Shown here: in pieces, positions 34,449 to 46,725 of the stretch
Layout: each line of letters begins with the position of its first letter
Position numbering within the stretch: the first letter of the stretch is position 1
From: Sphingorhabdus wooponensis
GTDB lineage: Bacteria > Pseudomonadota > Alphaproteobacteria > Sphingomonadales > Sphingomonadaceae
Direction: 5' to 3'
Assembly (NCBI RefSeq): GCF_003933235.1
Contig: NZ_RWJI01000001.1
Span: 1,432,001 to 1,496,000 of the forward strand
Length of the DNA: 64,000 nucleotides
Notes under the pieces: generated by a model
Told to the model about the DNA's origin: nothing
The model's input: only the letters and a program-made list of their open reading frames with translations
Databases searched by the model: none
Program-made: the position numbers and the translations under genes

Positions 34449-35225
34449 ATGATTGAATATATTGCCAATGTCGACTGGATGTCGGTTGCGCCTTATATCG
34501 CTGTTGGCTTTGCCGCGCAGCTGGTTGATGGGGCGTTGGGCATGGCCTTTGGCGTGATTTGCAGCACTTTGCTGGTCAGCGTCATGGGCGTCGCACCCGC
34601 CCGCGCTTCAGCTGGCGTCCATTTTGTCGAGATGTTTACGACGGGCGCGTCTGGTATTAGCCATGTTCTGCACAAGAATATCGATTGGAAATTGTTCGCC
34701 CGCATCGCCATTCCCGGCGTCATTGGTGGCTGCACCGGCGCCTATCTGCTGGCGAGCATCCACACCGAGGCTGCACGCCCTTTTGTGATGGGATATTTGA
34801 CGCTCATCGGTTTCTACCTTCTGTATAAAGCGTGGGGTTTCTCGCACGAGCATAAGCCACGCGATCCCAAGGTCACCATGCCACTTGGCCTCATCGGCGG
34901 CTTTTTGGACGCCTCTGGTGGTGGCGGCTGGGGACCAGTAGTTACGTCCAACCTTCTGATACAAGGGGCAGACCCACGCAAAACCATCGGAACGGTCAAC
35001 ACGGCGGAGTTTTTCCTGACGGTTGCGGTGTCGATGACTTTCATTCTGACTATCGGCTTAGAGGCCTTTACCGTGGTCACGGGCGGCCTGCTGATCGGCG
35101 GTTTGCTCGCCGCGCCCTTTGGGGCAATTGTCGCCAAGCGTATTCATCCGCGCATATTGCTGTTCGCCGTCAGCATCGTCCTGATCGCAACAAGCCTATT
35201 CAGCCTCTACAAAGCGCTGGCGTAA
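34449..35225 (+). CDS. TauE/SafE (TSUP) family anion exporter
   Basis: 258 residues from the ATG at 34449; an in-frame start at 34398 would add 17 residues of poor character. The two halves of the TSUP fold each have helices with conserved GxxxGGxxG-like turns (LVDGALGMAFGV; GFLDASGGGGWGPVV). Eight or so membrane helices. Family members move sulfite, sulfoacetate, taurine or related anions. Next to an Rrf2 regulator. Confidence 0.88.
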   Translation: MIEYIANVDWMSVAPYIAVGFAAQLVDGALGMAFGVICSTLLVSVMGVAPARASAGVHFVEMFTTGASGISHVLHKNIDWKLFARIAIPGVIGGCTGAYLLASIHTEAARPFVMGYLTLIGFYLLYKAWGFSHEHKPRDPKVTMPLGLIGGFLDASGGGGWGPVVTSNLLIQGADPRKTIGTVNTAEFFLTVAVSMTFILTIGLEAFTVVTGGLLIGGLLAAPFGAIVAKRIHPRILLFAVSIVLIATSLFSLYKALA

Positions 35226-35334
35226 CGCGCCAATAAGCTTGCCTTTCATGGGCAATCCGCATATATGCGCGCGCTTGCCGTGCATGGTCATCCCTGGAGG
35301 CGTGGCGGCAAGGTAACTTTTTTGGAGAATCAAC

Positions 35335-35640
35335 ATGAGCGATCAGCTGACATTGTCGGCAGAGACGCGCGATAAGGCAGGCAAGGGAGCCTCCCGCGAA
35401 TTGCGTCGTCAAAACCGAGTGCCCGCCGTCATTTACGGCAACAAACAAGAACCCGAACTTATCCACGTTGAGGAAAAGGCGCTCATCAAATTGTTGATGA
35501 CTGGCCAATTTTTTGACAGCGTCGTCGAGATCGAACTTGGTGGCAAAAAACAGATCACAGTTCCAAAGGATGTTGCATTTCATCCTGTCAGCGATCGTCC
35601 AATACATGTTGACTTCCTGCGCACCGTTAAGGGCGCGTAA
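35335..35640 (+). CDS. rplY: 50S ribosomal protein L25
   Basis: 101 residues: [28 protein letters not shown] at the start and [11 protein letters not shown]-type ending ([14 protein letters not shown]) are the L25 domain that binds 5S rRNA. Alphaproteobacterial L25 is usually the long CTC form of about 200 residues with a second beta domain; here the frame stops right after the L25 domain. I see no downstream frame resembling the missing domain, so it looks like a genuine short form. GGAG site 8 nt upstream. Confidence 0.93.
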   Translation: MSDQLTLSAETRDKAGKGASRELRRQNRVPAVIYGNKQEPELIHVEEKALIKLLMTGQFFDSVVEIELGGKKQITVPKDVAFHPVSDRPIHVDFLRTVKGA

Positions 35641-35665
35641 GTCGAAGGCTAAGCTTACATTTATT

Positions 35666-35694
35666 TCCGGGGCTGGGTTTCGGCTCGCCCCGGA
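35666..35694. other. GC-rich hairpin between rplY and pth
   Basis: TCCGGGGC / GCCCCGGA, an 8-bp perfect stem with a 13-nt loop, 26 bp after the rplY stop and 24 bp before the pth start. There is no T-run, so it is not a standard terminator; it may modulate read-through into pth or mRNA stability. Confidence 0.5.
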
Positions 35695-35717
35695 TATTCC
35701 CACGAGGGACTAGCGCG

Positions 35718-36290
35718 ATGCAATTATGGGTAGGTCTCGGTAATCCAGGCGCCACCTATGCGATGCACCGGCACAATATCGGTTTCATGGCGATTGACGC
35801 GCTGGCCGAAATTCACGACCTGCCGCTACCTGCCAAAAAATTTCTTGGTTGGGTGCAGGAATTCCGGATTGGTTCGGAAAAAATCATCCTTCTCAAACCC
35901 GCGACGTTCATGAACGAAAGCGGCCGCAGCGTACGCGCAGCGATGGATTTCTATAAGCTTGAGCCCAAGGACGTGACGGTCTTCTACGACGAGCTCGACC
36001 TTGCGCCTTTCAAGGTGAAGGTCAAAACAGGCGGCGGCGCGGCGGGCCATAATGGCATCCGTTCAATAACCGACCATATCGGCGCAGAATTCCGCCGTGT
36101 CCGTTTGGGCATTGGTCATCCGGGCAATAAAGACCGTGTCACCGGCTATGTTCTGGGTAATTTTCACAAGAGCGAGATTGACGATCTGGCCGATTTACTG
36201 GGCGCTGTGTCGGCAGAGGCCGAATGGCTGGCCAAGGGCGATGACGTTCGCTTCATGAACGACGTCGCGGTGCGGTTGCAGCAGGATTAA
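35718..36290 (+). CDS. pth: Peptidyl-tRNA hydrolase
   Basis: 190 residues, normal length, recycling peptidyl-tRNAs released from stalled ribosomes. Signature residues: WVGLGNPGATYAMHRHNIGF with catalytic His near residue 19-21, KPATFMNESG, and GGGAAGHNGIRSI with FRRVRLGIG. Usual rplY-pth-ychF order. A GAGGGAC site precedes the ATG. Confidence 0.97.
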   Translation: MQLWVGLGNPGATYAMHRHNIGFMAIDALAEIHDLPLPAKKFLGWVQEFRIGSEKIILLKPATFMNESGRSVRAAMDFYKLEPKDVTVFYDELDLAPFKVKVKTGGGAAGHNGIRSITDHIGAEFRRVRLGIGHPGNKDRVTGYVLGNFHKSEIDDLADLLGAVSAEAEWLAKGDDVRFMNDVAVRLQQD

Positions 36291-36382
36291 CGCCGTTTAG
36301 CGATGGGTGCACCATCGCATTGGATGGACTTGCTGCCGAACCTCGCCTAGGGCCGCTTCATATTATTTTTGACGAGGACATT

Positions 36383-37483
36383 ATGGGTTTCAAATGCGGT
36401 ATTGTGGGCCTTCCCAATGTGGGCAAGTCCACCCTGTTCAATGCGTTGACCGAGACAGCAGCGGCGCAAGCGGCCAACTATCCGTTCTGCACGATTGAAC
36501 CCAATATCGGCAATGTCGCCGTCCCTGATCCGCGCCTGCAAACCATCGCCAAAATCGGCGGCAGTCAGAAGATTATCGAAACGCAATTGGGCTTTGTCGA
36601 TATTGCGGGCCTTGTGCGCGGTGCGTCCAAGGGTGAAGGCCTTGGCAACCAGTTCCTCGGCAACATCCGCGAAGTGGACGCGATTGTCCACGTTTTGCGC
36701 TGTTTCGAAGATGACGACATCCAGCATGTCGACAATAAGATCGACCCGATTTCCGATGCGGAGACCGTAGAGACCGAACTGATGCTGTCCGACTTGGAAA
36801 GCCTTGAAAAGCGGGTTCCCAACCTCATCAAAAAGGGCACGCAGGGCGACAAGGAAGCGAAAATCAGCGCACTTGTTTTGGGCCGTGCGCTCGACCTACT
36901 GCGCGACGGTAAGCCCGCGCGCCTGACCAAACGCGACGATGCCGAAGAAGAACGCCATTTCCAAATGGCGCAGCTTTTGACAGCGAAACCTGTTCTCTAC
37001 GTCTGCAATGTTGAAGAGGCGAGCGCCGCCAATGGCAATGCTTTGTCCGCACGCGTTTTTGAAAAAGCCAAGGCCGAAGGCGCAGAAGCCGTTGTCGTTT
37101 CCGCCGCGATTGAGGCCGAAATTTCCACCATGCCCGCCGATGACCGCGAAGTGTTCCTCGAAGACCTGGGCCTATCCGAAACCGGCCTCGCGCGTGTCAT
37201 CCGCGCAGGATACGAATTGCTCGACCTCATCACCTTCTTCACCGTCGGCCCAAAAGAAGCACGGGCATGGACCGTAACCAAAGGCGCAACCGCACCTAAT
37301 GCGGCAGGGGCAATCCACAGCGATTTCGAAAAAGGCTTCATCCGCGCCGAAACCATGGCCTATGACGATTATGTCCAGTATAACGGCGAAGCCGGCGCGA
37401 AAGAAGCGGGCAAATGGCGCTCAGAAGGCAAAGAATATCTCGTCAAAGACGGCGATATCATGCTGTTTCGATTTAATGTTTGA
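36383..37483 (+). CDS. ychF: Redox/ribosome-associated GTPase YchF
   Basis: 366 residues from the ATG at 36383 (GGACATT upstream); the open frame begins 63 bp earlier. G1 motif GLPNVGKST, G3 region DIAGLVRGA, the modified NxxE in place of NKxD (CNVEE), and a C-terminal TGS domain define YchF/OLA1. The Obg-like ATPase/GTPase acts on ribosomes and stress response. Same strand and cluster as pth. Confidence 0.97.
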   Translation: MGFKCGIVGLPNVGKSTLFNALTETAAAQAANYPFCTIEPNIGNVAVPDPRLQTIAKIGGSQKIIETQLGFVDIAGLVRGASKGEGLGNQFLGNIREVDAIVHVLRCFEDDDIQHVDNKIDPISDAETVETELMLSDLESLEKRVPNLIKKGTQGDKEAKISALVLGRALDLLRDGKPARLTKRDDAEEERHFQMAQLLTAKPVLYVCNVEEASAANGNALSARVFEKAKAEGAEAVVVSAAIEAEISTMPADDREVFLEDLGLSETGLARVIRAGYELLDLITFFTVGPKEARAWTVTKGATAPNAAGAIHSDFEKGFIRAETMAYDDYVQYNGEAGAKEAGKWRSEGKEYLVKDGDIMLFRFNV

Positions 37484-37580
37484 GGTGGAACCCTACCCGT
37501 CGTCACCCTGAACTTGTTTGTACTCTGCACGCCTTCGGTTGCAGGGTCTGGCCGCGGCGCCTAAGTCTTACGCCGCACGC

Positions 37581-40614
<3,034 letters not shown>

Positions 40615-40626
40615 GGCGAGGTTAGG

Positions 40627-41529
40627 ATGGCGCCGCCGCCACATCGGCGCCCCGGATTTTCCCGGAAGGCGCAATATGGCCTGTTCGTGACCTATGTGGT
40701 TGCGATTGCAGGAACGATAGTCGCTGCGCTGCTTCTGACAATTTCGGTGGTCGATCCGACTGGATTTTCTGCGCTGCGCACCTTTGGCTCAGAAGTCACG
40801 GCTCCCGCCGCACGGGTGCTCAATAATGCGCGGCAATCTTCCCAAAAGATAACACACACTGTTTCAGCCTATATCGACGCCGCATCGAAAAATGTAACGC
40901 TCGAAAAAGAACTAAAGGCAAGCCGCAGCGCCTTAATCGAGGCGCAGGCCTTGCGTGTCGAAAATGCCCGGCTGCGCAGCTTACTCAAAATAGCGGATGA
41001 GGATGCACAGCAAGTGGCCGTTGGTCGCCTGATCAGTTCCACAGCATCAAGCACACGGCGGGTCGCCACTTTATCCATCGGACGAAACTTCGGCGTTGAA
41101 CGCGCACAACCTGTGCGTGGGCCAGCCGGACTTATTGGCCGCGTCATAGAAACAGGGCCAACAACCGCGCGGGTGCTGTTGGTGACGGACAGCGAAAATC
41201 TGGTACCCGTCATGCGCGCGAGCGACGGTCTTCCGGCATTTTCCGCAGGCCTTGGCAATGGGCTGGTCCTAATCAAGCCGTTAAACTTGGGCGAAAGCCC
41301 TTTCAAGGTCGGAGACATCATCGTCACATCAGGCAATGGCGGGTTATATAGCGCAAATATCCCCTTTGCACGGGTCATCCGCAAGACGAGCGAAGGTGCG
41401 CTTGGTCTCCCCTTTGCCGATCCCGCTAACAGCCCATATGCCATTGTGATGAAACCTTATTTGGGTGCAGCGAGAGCCGCACAGCAAGCGATTGCTCCAG
41501 ATGGCGAAACTAAAGAGATCGCGGAGTGA
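40627..41529 (+). CDS. mreC: Rod-shape-determining protein MreC
   Basis: 300 residues: one N-terminal membrane helix (about 18-40), a coiled-coil (about 75-115, LEKELKASRSALIEAQALRVENARLRSLL) and the periplasmic beta domain with GPAGLIGRVIETGPTTARVLLVTD. It follows mreB by 12 bp and overlaps mreD by 4 bp (GTGA). Links MreB to the cell-wall synthases. Confidence 0.97.
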   Translation: MAPPPHRRPGFSRKAQYGLFVTYVVAIAGTIVAALLLTISVVDPTGFSALRTFGSEVTAPAARVLNNARQSSQKITHTVSAYIDAASKNVTLEKELKASRSALIEAQALRVENARLRSLLKIADEDAQQVAVGRLISSTASSTRRVATLSIGRNFGVERAQPVRGPAGLIGRVIETGPTTARVLLVTDSENLVPVMRASDGLPAFSAGLGNGLVLIKPLNLGESPFKVGDIIVTSGNGGLYSANIPFARVIRKTSEGALGLPFADPANSPYAIVMKPYLGAARAAQQAIAPDGETKEIAE

Positions 41530-42080
41530 AAATTCCGGTCAGCGCCATTCGCCTGCCGACACGGCCAGGACGGGAATATGCAAGTCGTTTTGACCGTGAA
41601 CAATCGCTGCTCAAAATGTTGACGATACCAATTGCCTCGGTGATTTTGGCATCAATGGTGACCAGCCTACCGATTTTTAGCGCCGGACCGCTTTTGCCGC
41701 CATTCGGATTGCTGATGTTTTTAAGCTGGCGACTGATGCGCCCTGGATTATTGCCTATATGGTCAGGCGTCCCATTCGGATTGATGGATGATCTATTCAG
41801 CGGCCAACCTTTTGGTAGCGCTGGCCTTCTCTGGTCCCTCGCAATGCTCATTGTCGAGATTATCGATTCACGGGCGATATGGCGCGATTATCTGCAGGAT
41901 TGGTTGATCGCGGCCTTACTCATCGCGGCAGTGCTGCTGGGTGGTTGGTGGATTGCCGGCCTCGCCCACGCCGCCCCCAATCCGATGGTTTTATTACCAC
42001 AAATCACCTTGTCCATATTGCTATATCCGCTCGTCGTGCGAATATGTGCGCGGCTCGACAGCTGGCGATTGGCAACATGA
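41526..42080 (+). CDS. mreD: Rod-shape-determining protein MreD
   Basis: 184 residues beginning with GTG inside the mreC stop. About five membrane helices, with PIFSAGPLLPPFGLLMFLSW and GLMDDLFSGQPFG typical of MreD. Its stop overlaps the mrdA ATG by 4 bp. Small scaffold subunit of the elongasome. Confidence 0.94.
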   Translation: MKIPVSAIRLPTRPGREYASRFDREQSLLKMLTIPIASVILASMVTSLPIFSAGPLLPPFGLLMFLSWRLMRPGLLPIWSGVPFGLMDDLFSGQPFGSAGLLWSLAMLIVEIIDSRAIWRDYLQDWLIAALLIAAVLLGGWWIAGLAHAAPNPMVLLPQITLSILLYPLVVRICARLDSWRLAT

Positions 42081-43984
42081 AAGTCGAAAAGCAGGTAACA
42101 TCCGGACAACTTGACTTCACCTTTACACGCCGCGCCGCGTTTGTGGGTGGCGTGCAAGCCGCGATTGGCCTGACTGTTGCCGCCCGCATGTCCTATATCG
42201 CGGTGGCCGATAATGAAAAATATAAGCTTTTGGCCGAAAGCAACCGAGTTAATCTGACCATCATCCCACCGCGCAGGGGGTGGTTCATTGACCGATTTGG
42301 TAAGCCCATTGCCACGAACCGCGCAGATTTTCGTGTTGATATCATTCCCGACCGGTTGGCAAAAAAGGATGAGACTATTCAAACGCTGGCCGAATTGCTG
42401 GCGCTTTCAACAGATGATGTCGATCGCATCCATCGCGAGTTGAAAAATGCACAGGGGTTTCAACCGGTGCAAGTCGCCGATGGCTTGGATTATGACAAAT
42501 TCGCAGCGGTCAGCGTGCGCTTACCAGATCTACCCGGCGTCAGCCCACGCCAAGGCTATTCGCGCTTCTACCCCAGCGGCGCGGCGGTCGGGCATCTAAT
42601 TGGCTATGTGGGCACGGTGTCGGCAGAGGAATATCAGAAGAACAAAAATCCACTGCTGATTACGCCGGGGTTCAAGGTTGGCAAGGATGGCCTCGAAAAA
42701 ACGCTGGAGGACAGGTTACAGGGCGAACCGGGCGCCAAGCGTACCGAAGTCACCGCGCGCGGCAAGATCGTGCGGGAACTGACCACACGGCCCGACACGC
42801 CTGGCAAGCCCGTCCAACTGACCATTGATATTGATCTGCACAATTACGCTGCAAGGCGGCTCGGCCTAGAATCGGGATCCGTGGTCGTGTTCGATTGCCT
42901 TACGGGTGACATTATCACCATGGCATCCATGCCCTGTTACGACCCCAACAGCTTTTCCGACGGCATTGGCCGTGTGGAATGGAAAATGCTGAACAGCGAC
43001 GACCATATCCCCATGCTGAACAAGGCGCTTCAGGGACTTTATCCCCCGGGCTCTACGTTGAAACCCATGGCTGGGCTTGCCATGATGCGCCACGGCATCG
43101 ATCCTGAAGAAACGGTAACCTGCAATGGCGGGTACCGATTGGGCAATCGCGTTTTCAGATGTCTTGGGCGGCATGGTCCAGTCAACATGACCACCGCGAT
43201 CATGAAAAGCTGCAATACGTATTTCTATGCGATGGGGCGCCGTATTGGTTTTGACAATATCGCGCCTGTGGCGCGCGAGCTTGGATTGGGGCAGGAATTT
43301 ACCCTGCCCTTCCCGTCACAACGTTACGGCACTGTACCCGACAGCGCATGGAAAATGCGCAAATATGACCAGAAATGGACCGAGTCCGACACACTTAACG
43401 CCGTCATTGGTCAGGGTTACATCATCGCCAGTCCCTTCCAACTGGGCCTTATGGCAGCGCGTATTGCCTCTGGTTTGAACATTCAGCCAGAAATTCTGAT
43501 GGGCAAACGCGCGGTGCCTAAACCTTTATCCTTTCCCAAAGCGCATCTCGACGTCGTGCGTGAAGGCATGAACTTAGTCGTAAACGGCGACGGAACTGCG
43601 GTACGCAGTAGGCTAATGCTCGAAAATATCGCCATGGCGGGGAAAACCGGTACCGCGCAGGTGCGCCGTATTGCGGGTGCGCAACGTGGCCAATCCGGCG
43701 AATGGAAATATCGCGATCATGGCCTGTTCGTATGCTTCGCGCCGGTGGATCAACCGCGTTATGGCGCCGCAGTGGTCATCGAACACGGCATGGGCGGCGC
43801 GCGCGCGGCGGCGCCTATCGCCAAGGATGTGCTGACCTTCCTCTACGACCGTGAACAGGCCATGGCGTCGCTGGAGGCGCTGGAGGCTGGCTGGGGCGGC
43901 AATATTGAACAACGTATGGCGGCCAAATATGCTGCTTATCAGGGGCAATCAGCGCCGCCGCCTCCATTGGATCCCACAGCATGA
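42077..43984 (+). CDS. mrdA: Penicillin-binding protein 2 (peptidoglycan transpeptidase)
   Basis: 635 residues from the ATG at 42077. A single N-terminal helix, a PBP dimerisation domain (IPPRRGWFIDRFGKPIATN) and the transpeptidase domain with GSTLKP (active-site Ser), SCN and KTGTAQ motifs. Cross-links peptidoglycan during elongation with RodA, whose gene overlaps its stop by 4 bp. Confidence 0.97.
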   Translation: MKVEKQVTSGQLDFTFTRRAAFVGGVQAAIGLTVAARMSYIAVADNEKYKLLAESNRVNLTIIPPRRGWFIDRFGKPIATNRADFRVDIIPDRLAKKDETIQTLAELLALSTDDVDRIHRELKNAQGFQPVQVADGLDYDKFAAVSVRLPDLPGVSPRQGYSRFYPSGAAVGHLIGYVGTVSAEEYQKNKNPLLITPGFKVGKDGLEKTLEDRLQGEPGAKRTEVTARGKIVRELTTRPDTPGKPVQLTIDIDLHNYAARRLGLESGSVVVFDCLTGDIITMASMPCYDPNSFSDGIGRVEWKMLNSDDHIPMLNKALQGLYPPGSTLKPMAGLAMMRHGIDPEETVTCNGGYRLGNRVFRCLGRHGPVNMTTAIMKSCNTYFYAMGRRIGFDNIAPVARELGLGQEFTLPFPSQRYGTVPDSAWKMRKYDQKWTESDTLNAVIGQGYIIASPFQLGLMAARIASGLNIQPEILMGKRAVPKPLSFPKAHLDVVREGMNLVVNGDGTAVRSRLMLENIAMAGKTGTAQVRRIAGAQRGQSGEWKYRDHGLFVCFAPVDQPRYGAAVVIEHGMGGARAAAPIAKDVLTFLYDREQAMASLEALEAGWGGNIEQRMAAKYAAYQGQSAPPPPLDPTA

Positions 43985-45093
43985 ACCGCATCGTTCCTGC
44001 CCCTATCGCCGCATTGCCTTGGCGCGTCATTTTTATCTTGATGGCGTTGGTGAGCTTTGGCGCTGCCGTGCTCTATTCGGCTGCAGGCGGCCATTTTGAC
44101 CCATGGGCGGGCAAGCATATCCTCCGCTTTTTCGTTCTTCTAGGCATGATCATCATCATGTCGCGGATGAAGCTGGAATTTTGGAAATCCATCACTTTCC
44201 CGCTTTATCTGCTCTTGCTGTTGATGCTGGTGGCCGTGGAATTGTTGGGCTTCATCGGCGGCGGTAGTCAGCGCTGGATCAACTTGGGTATCATCACGTT
44301 GCAACCATCCGAACTGATGAAACCCGTGATGGTTCTGGCCGCAGCGTGGTTTTTCGACCGGCTTCCACCCAACCGCATATATGGCCTTGATGCCATTTGG
44401 CCCTTGGGTGCATTGTTGCTGCTGCCAAGCGTATTGGTGATTATCCAACCTGATTTTGACGCTGCTATTGCTTATGCCTTTGGCTTGGGCGTGGTGGGCT
44501 TTATGGCCGGATTGCCGCTGATCTATTTTTGGGGCGCGGGTGCGGCCGTCGCCATATTTGCCCCCTTGGTCTATTTCTTTGGCCTCAAACCCTATCAGCA
44601 AGACCGCGTGCTCATTTTCCTCAACCCCGAAAATGATCCTTTGGGCGCTGGCTATCATATTACCCAGTCGAAAATCGCCATTGGTTCAGGTGGTATATTT
44701 GGCAAAGGCTTTGGCAATGGCACACAAAGCCATTTGGATTATCTGCCCGAAGGCCACACCGACTTTGTCTTTGCCACCATGGCCGAAGAATGGGGCATTG
44801 TTGGCGGCTTTTTCATTCTGTTTCTCTATTTTCTGCTCATGCGCTGGGGCTTGACCGTCGCGATGGAGAGCAAAACCCGTTATGGTCAATTGGTGGCCGC
44901 TGGCCTGACCTGCACCATTTTCTTTTACATTATGATCAACCTGTTGATGGTTGTGGGACTCGCGCCTGTGGCTGGTATACCTTTGCCCTTTGTCAGTCAT
45001 GGCGGGTCATCCATGCTGACCATGATGCTATGCGTAGGGATTATCATGTCCATCGAACGCCACCCCGGCGCAAAGCGGGGCCAATTCCAATAA
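43981..45093 (+). CDS. rodA: Peptidoglycan glycosyltransferase RodA (SEDS family)
   Basis: 370 residues with about ten membrane helices. SEDS motifs: INLGIITLQPSELMK, QPDFDAAI with the conserved Asp, QSKIAIGSGGIFGKGFGNGTQ, and the C-terminal PLPFVSHGGSSML. Last gene of the mre operon, coupled to mrdA. Confidence 0.97.
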   Translation: MNRIVPAPIAALPWRVIFILMALVSFGAAVLYSAAGGHFDPWAGKHILRFFVLLGMIIIMSRMKLEFWKSITFPLYLLLLLMLVAVELLGFIGGGSQRWINLGIITLQPSELMKPVMVLAAAWFFDRLPPNRIYGLDAIWPLGALLLLPSVLVIIQPDFDAAIAYAFGLGVVGFMAGLPLIYFWGAGAAVAIFAPLVYFFGLKPYQQDRVLIFLNPENDPLGAGYHITQSKIAIGSGGIFGKGFGNGTQSHLDYLPEGHTDFVFATMAEEWGIVGGFFILFLYFLLMRWGLTVAMESKTRYGQLVAAGLTCTIFFYIMINLLMVVGLAPVAGIPLPFVSHGGSSMLTMMLCVGIIMSIERHPGAKRGQFQ

Positions 45094-45181
45094 ATCGGGC
45101 AAGGCCTGCTTGACAAAGTAAGCTAAACCCATCAAAGGCGGCGCTCCAAACGGGAGTGCGCATCTGGCCATCCCGAAATGG

Positions 45182-45257
<76 letters not shown>

Positions 45258-45295
45258 TTACTTTCCGATCGCACCGAATAGGCATGTATGTCAGC

Positions 45296-46513
45296 CTAAG
45301 CGTGTTTCTCAAACCTGAGCCCTGCATGCGCCTGAAGCCGTGCGATTAACATATCGCCTAAAATCGTTGCTGGCGTCCAAAAGCCGCCCGGAACCGAGTC
45401 AGGCACGTCTTTGGCAAGGCAAGCAGCTGCTTGGGAGAGCATTTTGGCGGTTGAACCATAGCCCGGATCACGGTCTCCCGTGACGCGGCATTGAATAGTC
45501 TCACCTCGTGCAGTTGAACCGAAGAAAACAATATCAAACATGCCCTCATGTTGGGCTTTCTCGCTTGGCCCCTCGCCAGGTTTCGGCAAGACAAAAGTTT
45601 CGAGCAGCCAGCGGATCGGCGGCACAGCCAGGCCCAACATGAGGGCATTCACGCCCCAATGCGCCGCTTTAGCCTTCCGCTTGCCGGAGCTCCCTTGGCC
45701 CGTCACGACGGCTTCCTCATACTTAAAATCAACACCGTAGCTGTTATGGCTCAAAGCGTTGGACCGATGCACGACCCGCGTGTTGATACCCGCCATGATA
45801 AATGGCGCAATCCAGCCGCCAGCGACCGTATCATAGGCAATCTTCACCTCCGGCTGCGTGACCGAGAATTGATGGTTCTGCGGACAAAGGCTATAAGGGT
45901 CTTGAAGTTCGCGGCGCAAATCAGCGTCGCTCACGGCTTCCTTCACCATGTTAATCATGCTGGCGATGGTGCCGCCGGACGCCCCGCCCTTCATGCTAAC
46001 CACCCGCATGTCAATCCGCGCACATGTCTGGCCGAATTGTTCCAATGCGTTACGTTGTAGGAAGTGCACACCCAGATCGGACGGGATGCTGTCAAAGCCA
46101 CAACAATGGACGATCCGAGCGCCGCTTTTGATTGCATCGGCTTCATGCCGCAATTGCATTTTGCGTATCCACTGGGGCTCGCCCGTTAGATCGCAATAAT
46201 GGGTCCCTGTTGTGGCGCATACCTTGACCAATATGTCACCATATAGCGCATAGGGACCGACCGTAGACATGACGACACTGGTCTGGGCACAGATTTTCCG
46301 CAAGGCATCTTCGTCCGCCGCATCCGCAACGATGATCTCAACGCCTGACAATCCAATCGCATCGCTGACATTTTGTAGCTTGCTATGTGAGCGACCTGCG
46401 ATGGCCCAGCGGATGGATCCATCTGCAAACTGCGCATGCATATAACGCGTTATGATCTGGCCGACAAAGCTGGTGGCCCCATATACAATGATATCAAATT
46501 TTTTATCGGCCAT
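45296..46513 (-). CDS. Saccharopine dehydrogenase-like / trans-acting enoyl reductase family protein
   Basis: 405 residues from the ATG at 46513 (GTGGGGATAAA upstream). An N-terminal Rossmann fold has VYGATSFVGQIITRYM (about 8-23) and AIAGRSHSKL; GPYALYGDILVKVCATTGTHYCDLTGE matches the saccharopine-dehydrogenase-like and mycobacterial trans-acting enoyl reductase families. True lysine-pathway function is unlikely; a membrane-lipid or polyketide reductase role is possible. Stand-alone gene. Confidence 0.83.
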   Translation of the reverse strand: MADKKFDIIVYGATSFVGQIITRYMHAQFADGSIRWAIAGRSHSKLQNVSDAIGLSGVEIIVADAADEDALRKICAQTSVVMSTVGPYALYGDILVKVCATTGTHYCDLTGEPQWIRKMQLRHEADAIKSGARIVHCCGFDSIPSDLGVHFLQRNALEQFGQTCARIDMRVVSMKGGASGGTIASMINMVKEAVSDADLRRELQDPYSLCPQNHQFSVTQPEVKIAYDTVAGGWIAPFIMAGINTRVVHRSNALSHNSYGVDFKYEEAVVTGQGSSGKRKAKAAHWGVNALMLGLAVPPIRWLLETFVLPKPGEGPSEKAQHEGMFDIVFFGSTARGETIQCRVTGDRDPGYGSTAKMLSQAAACLAKDVPDSVPGGFWTPATILGDMLIARLQAHAGLRFEKHA

Positions 46514-46725
46514 TTTATCCCCACCGCGCAATGAAACTTAGAATAACTGTCCATCATCGATAAATTGGCGTTGATGGCTGATCATATCGATGAAGCATGG
46601 CCTCATCCATTCCTTTCACGTTAGGCGGTGGGCATGCCATGTTGCAAGTGTCCAAGTTCAACCTCGCGCAGACTGCGAACCCATAGATAATCTCTCCCTG
46701 TCGCTGCAGTGCCAGACATGTTAAT

